From Thalassia testudinum (taxonomy: Eukaryota > Streptophyta > Magnoliopsida > Alismatales > Hydrocharitaceae), in the NCBI GenBank assembly GCA_037157565.1, contig JAZHRO010000073.1:94280001-94344000 (forward strand): a stretch of 64,000 bases of DNA, written 5' to 3'. A model generated the notes under the pieces. That model saw only the letters and a program-made list of their open reading frames with translations, did not search any database and was not told the DNA's origin. Each line of letters starts with the position of its first letter. Positions within the stretch are counted from its first letter, which is position 1. A program made the translations under genes and the position numbers. Of the stretch, positions 1 to 9,424 are shown in pieces.

Positions 1-297
1 TAGTCACTTAGGTTTTTGCTAGTTTATCTAGATCTAGGTTTCAATTCGCTTTTCGAAATAAAAAAATCAAAAACACAAAAAGACAAAAATAGTAGCTTAG
101 GTTAGATTTAGGTTATAAAAGCCGATCCAAATCTCGATTCGTTTCACGCCTTCTAGTGACGAAGGACCGGGACTCAAGTTCTAAAAAGAATAAATATCTA
201 TGAGAGTTTCGTTATCACAAATATCTTTGACGAGTGGTTTTTGCGACTATACTACGATTTGCAACAATTTTAAAATACGTGATTTCCACGTTCGCCA
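1..297 (+). repeat. R1 5' LTR, last ~297 bases
   Basis: Matches 8028-8323 in the 3' LTR nearly base for base. It ends in CA two bases before the primer site. It contains the U5 motif shared by the other LTRs (147-176) and the following ACTATACTACGA block (about 247-258). Confidence 0.92.
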
Positions 298-299
298 AA

Positions 300-323
300 T
301 GGCGCCGTTGCCGGGGAGGTAAC
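300..323 (+). other. R1 primer-binding site (tRNA-Asp) with overlapping hairpin
   Basis: TGGCGCCGTTGCCGGGGA (300-317) is the exact complement of the 3' end of plant tRNA-Asp. GTTGCC (307-312) can pair with GGTAAC (318-323, one G-U) around a GGGGA loop, a hairpin present in the other Athila-type elements here. Confidence 0.93.
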
Positions 324-1311
324 ACGTGAGTTTAGATTTGGATTTTTTTAACTTATGTTTGTTTTGATTGTAGGGTGTCAAGATGAGGATCTGCGCACAC
401 ATCGACCCATGGTGAAGACCGCAGGTATCTTCTTCGTCCTCTAGTTTATTGCTTTCTTAGGTTAGAAAAAAAGAAAAAAAAAAGAAAAAGAAAATATATA
501 CATATAAATTCAAATTCAAAATTTCAGATCTGAATTTAAAAAAAAATCATTTTCTTTGGTGTGTGTTTTAACTTGGAAACTATTTAAACACACCAAAATC
601 AGATTTGAAAATTCGGCCAGCAAATATTGACTAATTTCAAAAATTTATTGCTGTGAAATTAGGAGTGCAAAAATCTTGGGATTTGGTCTGGTATTAGGTT
701 TTCAAACTAGCTTTCCAGTGCCACCTTTTATTTGTAAAATTTATCACTATAAAAATTTTAAAAATTCACACAATGGAAGGGGGTCAGAATAGTCTGCACT
801 CTGATTTTTTATAAATTTAAACGTTAATTCTGTCCTTTACATAAATCAGATATCTTTGAAATTTGTGGGATTGGAAAGCCACTGAAGCATAGTTTTTCTA
901 TGAATTTTCAAGAATTTTTGGATTTTTTTTGGTACTGTTTCAAACTGCACTTCTCGCAGGGGGTCCATCTGGTCTGTTTGACTCCCTGGAACATAAAAAT
1001 TCGTGAAAAATTCCACGAAATAGTAAAAATATTAAAAAAATATTCCATGAAAAATTTATTAAAAAATTAAGATCTCTACCAAATTTCATATTATTTTTAT
1101 TCAGTTATTTATCTGGGGAGTGATTTCAAGTCAGACTAAGGTCTGACTGCAGATTTTAGAAGAAGCACAAACCCTAGGTAATTCACATTAGGGTTTAAAT
1201 TTAGAGACTCGAAACAAACCTTTTTGAGCCTGATTTGGGTGTGATTGCATGAGAAGGGATTTGATGTGAAGACTATCTCTTATCTTTATTCGCATCTTCT
1301 CTCAAATATCC
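324..1311 (+). other. R1 untranslated leader
   Basis: About 1 kb of AT-rich sequence between primer site and first ATG with no ORF of note. Purine and poly-A runs at 464-500 and 536-550. The style resembles the leader of R4. Confidence 0.7.
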
Positions 1312-2438
1312 ATGAACCCATGTCATTCTTTTGACCCTCGAGGTCCTCCATCTCCCAACCCAACCATGATTTCGACTCCTCCTGGTTGGGAGACTCATCC
1401 TAACCAGCTGAGATATGATTATCCTTATCCCCCAACTTATTTAGAACCTGAATCTCATGGATCTGACCCTTATCTAGATCAGAACCAATTGAAATCCATA
1501 GTTGCTGAATTCCGGGAATATAACAAGGACTATACAGATCAATGTGCCAAGCTTCTGGAGCAAATTAGACGATCTCAGGCACAATCTCAATCTTATCACT
1601 CCTCCCAGGGACAAGAGACTTGGAACAACCAGCCTAGTTGTTCTAGTGACCCATATTTTGGAACCACTAGCTATTCTACTGATTCTTGCTACCATGGGGA
1701 GGCATCCTGGACTCAGCCAACCCAAAAGGCACCTTTGGACCTAATCCATGATTTGGGTAGATCAATTAAGGAATGCACTATTTCTGATACACCTGTACCT
1801 GATGAGATATCTCTAATGAATTGGAATAATGGATCACAAGTACAGGACCACATAACAGGTTCTCAATCAACTCCCTCTGTAGTCAGCCCCACTCAGGGTG
1901 ATACACCATTGATTCATATCCAAATTCGTATAACCCTGAGTGGAGAAACAATCCTGATCTTTCATGGCAACCACAGAGACTGACTCAGACTGAACATCAA
2001 TCTAGGCCGGCCCAATACTCCACTCAATCCACTTTAGGGCAACCATCTAGTCCAGCCCAACCCGCAACCACCCTTGAAGATATCATGAACATTTTGTTGG
2101 ACTTTGGTAAGAAAAATGAAGAAAGGCTGACTAAGTTGGAAAGTCATGTGAAATCTCAAGGGGATCAAATCAAGAGACTTCAAGAATCACTCTATCCCCG
2201 AATGCAAATGCCTTTTCACTCCTATTCTCCACCTATTCTTCTGACCCCTCCTCCAATCTATCAAACATGCCCTTATGCGGGGGTCAAATTTGTGGCATCT
2301 AAAAGTAAGAGAAAAGCTAAGAGCCCACCCAAACGACCTGATTTGGGCTCAACCAAAATCATAAGACCAAACCCACATCCAGATCTGACTCAAACTCAAG
2401 GGACAAAAAGAAGAAAGAGGCTTCTGAAGTTGATTTGA
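1312..2438 (+). pseudogene. R1 Gag-like protein: Tyr/Pro-rich N-terminus, helical segment, Gag C-terminal part
   Basis: Starts at the first ATG after the leader. The first ~60 residues are rich in Y, P, S and D and look disordered. A charged helical stretch follows (about residues 62-93, reading F-R-E-Y-N-K-D-Y-T-D then L-L-E-Q-I-R-R), then Q/S/Y-rich sequence. After a frameshift near position 1905 the other frame gives YNPEWRNNPDLSW, a known style of Athila Gag C-terminus, and a second helical segment from 2085. No capsid domain like that of R7 is visible. The same Tyr-rich plus helix layout occurs in R4. It probably acts as a nucleoprotein component supplied with enzymes in trans; that role is inference. 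Confidence 0.7.
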
Positions 2439-2487
2439 CCTATTTACCCTTTCTTGAGGCCTTAAAGAAAGAGTCACAAAAGAAAAA

Positions 2488-3171
2488 ATGACTTGCACAG
2501 CTAAAGAGGTGGTTTTATCAGCTAACATAAGTGCATTTGTTTCTGGCACTATACCACCCAAAATGACTGACCCTGGAAAACCCTTCATATCTTGTGCCAT
2601 AAAGGGATTCACCTTCAACAAAGCCCTTGTGGATCTAGGGTCTTCCATTAGCTTGATTCCTACCGCCCTTTTTGACCGCACCAAACTTGGAGATCTGCAC
2701 CACACACCTGTCACCATTAGAATGGCAGATGGCTCCATCAAACTACCGAAGGGGGTAGTTCAGGATGTGATTATTAAAGTGCAAGGTCTTAGCTTTCCAG
2801 TTGATTTTATTGTCTTGTACATGAATATATCGGAGAAGCTAAGTAATTCACCCATTATTCTGGGTCGACCTTTCTTGGCTACAGCCAATGCACGGATTGA
2901 CTGTTACTCAGGATGTATGAAGGTGAGTAGCGGCAATGAGAAGATTCACTTTGATATGTATGTAGCCACTAAGAAAACAAAGTTAGGGTACTTTCTGGAT
3001 GATATGGAAAGTGAGTCGGAGGGTAATTCGGAAGAAACTATGGCAATTGACACTTGGGTAGAACCACACGACCCGAATCAACAATCCACTAGATCACATA
3101 AGTCACCCTCCCTACCAGATCAAATCATTGATAGTATGGTTGACTATCTTGATCAACCTAGCCCAATTTAA
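2488..3171 (+). CDS. R1 retroviral-type aspartic protease
   Basis: This region matures Gag and Pol in related elements. Residues 51-57 read VDLGSSI, the Athila form of the retropepsin active site (D-T/S-G-A in most families), and residues 121-130 contain IILGRPFLAT, the conserved second half of the fold. A basic linker precedes it. The reading frame is the one that starts at 1312, so protease was probably fused to Gag-like sequence. A single TAA at 3169-3171 separates it from the acidic ORF in the same frame. R2, R7 and R8 carry homologous proteases. Confidence 0.85.
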   Translation: MTCTAKEVVLSANISAFVSGTIPPKMTDPGKPFISCAIKGFTFNKALVDLGSSISLIPTALFDRTKLGDLHHTPVTIRMADGSIKLPKGVVQDVIIKVQGLSFPVDFIVLYMNISEKLSNSPIILGRPFLATANARIDCYSGCMKVSSGNEKIHFDMYVATKKTKLGYFLDDMESESEGNSEETMAIDTWVEPHDPNQQSTRSHKSPSLPDQIIDSMVDYLDQPSPI

Positions 3172-3207
3172 ACCCCTGCCGCTTGCAATGAATCCCAGAT
3201 TACTCAA

Positions 3208-4098
3208 TTGATCAAAATGATTCATGAAATAAAAGAAGCTAGTGCAAGAGAATATGATGATATAAGGAAAGAGCTTCATAGAATCTGGGATGAGCAACAA
3301 AAGCCAGAAATGTTTGAATCTGGGTCAGGTGTGTCACAATCGATTTGCGATACGGTGGTGGTCATGCAGGATTTTGTTAATCAAACACCCGAGGTGGATG
3401 ATATTGATAACCCTATGGAAGCTGAGAATGGAGATTTATTTGAGAATCTTGATCTTGATATAGGGCCTGAGTACCAATCATTTCATTTTGAGGAACCAAG
3501 CATTAAGGGACCTGAATATAATTTTGTTGTATTTGAGAATACCCATGGAGACATTGATGAATTAATTCAAATGATCTCATACATGAAGCAACAAAATCAA
3601 AAAGACTGTAACAACTCCTCAATCAATGATTCAACCCATTCCACTTTCATGGAGGGACTCACTACTAAATCTAATGCCCAACTTCATCCAAGTGAGAAGG
3701 AAATATCCCCTTATGAAATAGATATTCAAGAAATTGAAAGATTATTGGGAATAACATATGATGAGTTATCAGAGGAAGCTAGGAATTTTGGGGAATCATG
3801 TGATAATTGGGAATTGGCATTAGACAATTTGGAAGAGATAAAAGAAGAAGATGAGACCCAAACATCTTTGGTAGAGACAGAGACTGATCACTGGACCTTG
3901 ATTTCCAGATCTGACCACACTACGTGGGTCATGCCTTCCATTCATCACCATTATCAGGACCCATATGATTTCACCCCACACGACTCCACCCATACCCCTA
4001 CCACCCACATTCTCCATCACCTCTTCGGGATGCCTTCACCTTCATTCCTTCTAGGCACCCGTATTTATCTGTTTTTCTTCTGTAGCATCTTGCTGTAG
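3208..4098 (+). CDS. R1 acidic ORF of unknown function in the place of RT/integrase
   Basis: Not recognised as a known domain. It is 296 codons, open, and in frame with the upstream protease; only one stop (3169-3171) separates them. It is strongly acidic (repeated E/D clusters such as EEIKEEDET near residues 210-218), with a predicted helical N-terminus and a hydrophobic last ~16 residues (LFFFCSILL at the end) that could be a membrane segment or a chance extension. In autonomous elements this position holds RT, RNase H and integrase, none of which is detectable. R1 could encode one ~930-residue Gag-like/protease/acidic polyprotein if the stop and frameshifts are secondary. Confidence 0.55.
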   Translation: MIKMIHEIKEASAREYDDIRKELHRIWDEQQKPEMFESGSGVSQSICDTVVVMQDFVNQTPEVDDIDNPMEAENGDLFENLDLDIGPEYQSFHFEEPSIKGPEYNFVVFENTHGDIDELIQMISYMKQQNQKDCNNSSINDSTHSTFMEGLTTKSNAQLHPSEKEISPYEIDIQEIERLLGITYDELSEEARNFGESCDNWELALDNLEEIKEEDETQTSLVETETDHWTLISRSDHTTWVMPSIHHHYQDPYDFTPHDSTHTPTTHILHHLFGMPSPSFLLGTRIYLFFFCSILL

Positions 4099-6263
4099 AT
4101 AATCCCAAGCCCCATCTACATATTTTCCCAATTATTTGGACTTGGAATTCATGGACAGCTAGTTCGCATTTGCGGTCCGCTGTTGGCGAATGAGACTAAA
4201 ATTCTTATCATTTTACTCACCATTCTCAATACTGTATTGGTATATCCTTTTTGAGCTTTCGCCCAGCTGAAGGCGTTAAACTCAGCACATATAGATACCA
4301 TTCGCCCCACATTCCACCATCATTTTTATACATAGCATATTTTTGTTTTAGCATATTTCCTTTTATATTGCATATTAATAGGTTGGCTGGTGCTGAATAT
4401 AATTTCAGGAGAAATTACAGGTGATTTCTACCCATTCTCTCCTTGCAGCATTTATTTTTTTTTACATTCATGCATGAGGACATGTAAGAACCTAGGCATG
4501 GGGGATAGATATAGAAAAACTGAAAAAATTTTATGCCAACACTTAGGAAAACCTCGGAGTTGCATGCAAAACGTACTTTAGGACCTTAAATAAAAGAACA
4601 ACCGACTCCACCTCCAGTGCTCTCATTGGGCTAGAAATCGTTCGCAACAACCAATTTCGACTCACCCGCTCACCTTTTGTTCTAAATTTACGGTCAAGCA
4701 GATTGTAACCCGATACGGGAAATTCACGAAGTACAAATTATATGAGGTTACATGTTTATAGCATATATAGATATTGCATTCCTGAATAAGATTATTTTAT
4801 TAAGAGAATGCATTAGGGATTTTATCCTTTAGTTGATTCGTGTAATCTGGAATCCAGTACAACTTTTCACACACACGTAGGATTTGCAATGGATTCACGG
4901 TGAAGGCTGATAAACGTCTTCAGTCTGTCGAAAAGAAGCAGTGCTTCTTGGACAGTGTTTTCGGAGTCAGGTTGATTTTCTTCCAAAAATCCACCAAATA
5001 GTGTGAGATGAGAGTAGAGTGTACTGGTGCTCTATGATTAGTGCAAGGAATCTGGAATCCTAAATAATTAGGTGATGATTCTTAGAGATTAGGCATAGTT
5101 TTCGCTCTCGGTTTCAGCGTATACATTTTGTGTGAAATATTGAGAGCCATCGAATAAGGCAAATACACGCAGAGCGAGTTTTCATAAAACTAGGGCTAAG
5201 GTGGATGTTTACGACCATTCTTTACGGAATCCTCGGCTGAAGGAGGGTATTGATGTCAAGGTCAGAAATGCATCGTCCTATTCGTCTCTCCCGGTGCCGT
5301 GAGTAGGCACTTCCACCAAATAAGCCACCCAATATCTTTTGAGTACCACCAATCCCTAATAATGCCTCCTCAATAAAGTTCATGATTGTATGCCAGTTGT
5401 GTTATGCTGAAAAAAAAAAAAAATAAAGAAAGAAGAGAAAAAGAAAAAGAAAAAGAATGATGAAAGGAAAGAAAAATTGAAAAAAAAAGAGAAAAAAACT
5501 TATGAAAAGAAGAAAAAAAATTTGGAAGAAGAAGAAAAAAGAGTTTGTGAATATTTAGTATTTATTTCATTTGCATTGAGGCAATACCACCAAACAAATT
5601 TGAGACCCACCAAATAAGGCCTTAACCTATTTTTCCGCGTTTCTGACCGCCCGAATACTGGCTGAGGAATTCTAACTTAGTGTTAGGGTTATGAGAACTC
5701 AATTAAAGTGTTAATGCCAAGTGAGACCACCAAATACGGATCATATGTGTGAATTTGGTGAGATTGTGAGCTCTAAGAAAAAGAAAGAAAAGAAAAGAAA
5801 AGAAAAAGAAAAAGAGAGAATGAATACAAAGGAACCAAAAGAGAGCATAGTTTTTCTCATCTTGCTCTGAGTGGAGTTAGTTAATAATTTGGGAATCTAG
5901 ATTCTATAGTACTAATCTCTATGTAGCACCAGTCGAGAGTGAGCCACCAAATATATAATCTTTTCACTTTAAGATCCTCTACCTAAGCTTAAAGCTGGGT
6001 GGAATTCATAGAATATCTTGAATACCCCGAGGGAAGAAGTCAGCCTATCCCACTAGAATTTTTACTAGGGGTCAAAGTACAGGCTTTAGAGGTGAATTAA
6101 GTCTTTCACTCGAATCCGTTGCAAAAGCTACGTAGCTACCTTTCACATTTGTCTGGATTTCTAGAACATAGGATGAAAACAAAAAGGAGAAAAATCTCTA
6201 AGCATACACTTGATAAAATAATCAATCCCTTAGGTACCCTTATGTGAATAATTTAGTCTTGCA
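4099..6263 (+). other. R1 3' noncoding region with repeated CCACCAAATA motif
   Basis: No credible ORF. Contains purine-rich runs (5409-5530, 5774-5822) and CCACCAAATA or a near match at 4991, 5147, 5313, 5587, 5607, 5727 and 5944. The 4850-6060 part is clearly homologous to 14880-16060 of R2, so it is a conserved 3' module rather than decayed coding sequence. Confidence 0.7.
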
Positions 6264-6299
6264 TTTGCTAGGGACTAGCAAAGTTTAGGCATGGGGGTA
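6264..6299 (+). other. R1 pre-PPT hairpin and polypurine tract
   Basis: TTTGCTAGGGACTAGCAAA (6264-6282) is a perfect 8-bp stem with a 3-base loop. It is followed by TTAGGCATGGGGGTA, the plus-strand primer site directly before the 3' LTR. Confidence 0.85.
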
Positions 6300-8323
6300 T
6301 GATTGCACAGCAATCATGGGTCCTAATCAACCTAAATAATGTCTGAACCTATCTTAAATTGTGGATATTACACTCATATCTTGCATATCATGCATTGCAT
6401 CAGTCTATTTAGAATAAGATCATATATCCTGCCAGTTAATGGTTTTTATTGCTATTTACAGATAATAAAGTGATCCAGGATGGAGATAGTGGAATAAAGC
6501 AATAAAGGAAGAAGAAGACTGATCCAGATAAGAGGAGTGAGGAAGATAGCCTTATCCCTACCCTTAGAAACCCTAGGATAGCCTTCCCAAACCCAAAACA
6601 ACCTCCATTAGGGCACCTTAGCCTCAAAACCCAAACATGGATAGCACTATCCATGTTCCCATCCCTCTCCTAAACACTTAGGAACCAAAACCAACCTTAG
6701 AAAACACAAAACCCACTCTACAGCACCTTTTAGGATGTCCAGACATCTGGCTGGACGTCTGATTTCTACAGAATGACAATCCAGGAAGCCAAAACTCATA
6801 CTGACACAGAATTGGATGTCTAATTTAGTGTCCAGACATCCAATTTTGTAGTATAAGATGTCTGACCACTATCCTAGACGTCTGATACTGCTGTTTGGTT
6901 CCTGATTTTGGTGTTGGAAGCCCTAGCTTGCCTATTTTGACCTAGGAACCCCACCGGACACCTTAGGAAACCTAAGTAGAGAACTCCTAAGCCTAGTCCA
7001 CTAGCCATAGCCCTACTTGTCCTATCCCTAACCCAATTGAACCATCCCATACCTAATTGGGTGCATCTACAGTTGATTGGGTGCACCCGAGCCCAATTAG
7101 ATCCACCTAGGATCTAATTAACTCATACCTATTAGGGTTACCCTAGCCTAATAACATGTACACATCTAATTAGACTTGACCTAGACCTAATTAGGTTCAC
7201 TCCTACCCAATTAGACTTTCGTAAGCCTAATTAGGTCCACACCCACTTAATCCAGATTGACCCAACCTATTTAGCACCTAATCCTACCAAAACCCACAAC
7301 CTAGCCCTACGAAAAACACACACATGCACACCTTCCCATTTTACTCCCACCAAACCCATGCACACTCTCTTGGAAACCCTAAAAACTTGTGTCAAACCTA
7401 GATCCAAAAATTATGGCATTTGCTATTTTTGGAGCCACCAAAAGTGGCAACCAAATGGAGCCTTCCATAAGGGCAAAGAGAGAGCTACGAAATGGGACCA
7501 TCTCTCCATACACTCTCCCATCCATACTCTCCACTCTAAACTTACTTCCACCCTCCAAAACCTTAAGGCTGTCCTCCTCATCCTCCTCCAAGGCTCCATG
7601 GACGGCTAGCTAGAGAAGCTCTCTCCAAAGCTTCAAGGACGGCCATTGGTAGAGAAAGGGAGCATCACCCTCCTCTCTCCACTTGGGTGCACTAGCCCCC
7701 ATCTTCTTCTTCTTGGATGGCCATGAAGGCTCACCCATAGCCTCTTGTGGCCGGCCATCTCTTTTGGTAGGCGTGTAGACGGGTTTGCACACCTAAGGTC
7801 TAGCCTACACCCTCACACAAGGCCGATGGCCCTAGTGGCAACTTTCCGGCGTGAGGGATTTTCTTCTATTTATATGCTTTCTAGTGTAAATGATGTGTGA
7901 TAATTTTTTATGCATAAATAATTTCATGATGTTTCTGTGATTGATTGTCCTCATGTTTGCTTGCCTATATGACACTTTGGTTTGTTCACACCATGCACGG
8001 CCACCATGGCCTCATTTAGATGCACATAGTCATTTAGGTTTTTGCTAGTTTATCTAGATCTAGGTTTCAATTCGCTTTTCAAAATAAAAAAATCAAAAGC
8101 ACAAAAAGACAAAAATAGTTGCTTAGGTTAGATTTAGGTTATAAAAGCCGATCCAAATCTCGATTCATTTTCACGCCTCCCAGAGACGAACGACCAGGAC
8201 TCAAGTTCTAAAAAGAATAAAGATCTATGAGAGTTTCGTTATCACAAATATCTTTGACGAGTGATTTTTGCGACTATACTATGATTTCCAACGATTTCAA
8301 AATACATGATTTCCACGTTCGCC
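6300..8323 (+). repeat. R1 3' LTR, complete, ~2.02 kb
   Basis: Starts with TGATTGCACAGCAATCA, a perfect 7-bp terminal hairpin, immediately after the polypurine tract. The end matches the 5' LTR end at 297, but the last CA has become TG or is lost. U3 holds repeated GACGTCTG/GGATGTCCAGAC motifs (6730-6895). Many 'TTAGG/CCTAATTAGG' style short repeats lie at 7050-7260. The U5 motif is at 8174-8203. The minus-strand solo LTR R14 is a homolog. Confidence 0.9.
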
Positions 8324-9396
8324 TGTTAATATAAATGTCCAAACAAGTTTTTCACTGCAATTACGTGCCTTAATTCAACCTTCGATTGCCCTAGGACCTA
8401 TACTTTGCTTGGATGATACTCCCAGGTGATCAAGTGAGAAGTTACTCCAAGGACGAACAAAGGGATGCAAGTAGGGCGAACCCTTCCTTTGAGGCAATGC
8501 GTATGCAGTGCCCCTAAACTATCCTTTTGTTCCTTTAAGGGGTGTCCCCCTCTGTGGAGTATCAAAACACTTGATTAAAAGATAGTATCACCACCACCAC
8601 AAAGCACAATAGGAGGGTTTGCACCGATAAAGAGATCGGTGCCTATAGCCTTAAGGGATCGAGCCTTAGTGTGGTGCCTAATGTGCGTGCTCAGTGTCAA
8701 AAGTGTGCAACACACCGCAAATCTTTGTAATTTCTTTTGAAATCGTAGACAAGTCCCTTAGAATCAGATCAAATGTGAATTGCTTTTAGGGTTGAATCTG
8801 ATTATTAGTTCTGCTTTTAGTTATGTGACCACTGAATTAGTAAATTCAAACAACTTGGTGGTCTTGAATTTAAATTTGAATGCAAATGCGTGAATAGGAG
8901 CTGGACGCAAAAGTTAGAAAGATATACCTATCTCCAGCAATCTTCGTGCTAATATGCTTGCAATGCAAAAATAAGATCTAATGTGCTGCTCAATCACCCC
9001 TAAATGCGCGCACCTAAGGGCATGCAACTTCTAAATAGGCAGCTCGATATTTTCTTTATTGGTTTTTAAAAGCAAGCAAGCAGAAAATATAATCACTCAT
9101 GCACCAAAAATATTATAAGCCCTAGCAGTTAAAGAATGCGGGGACAAACCCCCAAAAATTCAGCCTCAATTACTACAAGGGCGAAAAGACAGAATTAAAT
9201 TTGTGATGACGGAGAATGCTCTACGCAACAGGATCTTGGTCTCCTTCATCTTTTCCTTGTGTGGCATAACTTGTGGTTGCTGTCGCCGCACTATTGCGCC
9301 TCGTCGCCTCTTCAGATTCCTCGCACAATAATCAAAATGATTAGATAATTTCGCAACTCAAAAGATTTAAAAACAATAAAGTAAATCTATTGCGTC
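8324..9396 (-). other. R3 leader fragment
   Basis: Noncoding stretch downstream (in minus sense) of the primer site and cut by R1. I see no ORF or RNA gene in it. It includes a small CACCACCACCAC run (8590-8601). Confidence 0.6.
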
Positions 9397-9421
9397 TGTT
9401 GCCTCCCCGGCAACAACGCCA
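9397..9421 (-). other. R3 primer-binding site with perfect hairpin
   Basis: On the minus strand TGGCGTTGTTGCCGGGGA (9421-9404), two mismatches from tRNA-Asp. TGTTGCC pairs with GGCAACA around GGGGA (9397-9415), a perfect 7-bp stem. Confidence 0.88.
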
Positions 9422-9424
9422 ATT

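Larger units (their letters stand above)
1..8323 (+). mobile_element. R1: non-autonomous Athila-type LTR retrotransposon, 5' end outside the window
   Basis: The end of a 5' LTR (1-297), a perfect tRNA-Asp primer site, a leader, a Gag-like/protease/acidic coding stretch (1312-4098), a 2.2-kb 3' noncoding region, a polypurine tract and a complete 3' LTR (6300-8323) follow in canonical order. There is no RT, RNase H or integrase, so it would need enzymes in trans. The two LTRs differ by about 17 substitutions and one indel over roughly 296 aligned bases (hand alignment). It lies in the leader of minus-strand R3, whose remaining part must be left of the window, so its target duplication cannot be checked. 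Confidence 0.88.

Noticed and set aside
300..317. tRNA-Asp gene fragment
   Set aside because: Complementary to only the tRNA 3' end and located beside an LTR end, thus a primer-binding site.
5404..5530. Lysine/glutamate-rich coding region
   Set aside because: Purine simple sequence in a 3' noncoding region, also present in R2 with shifted frames.
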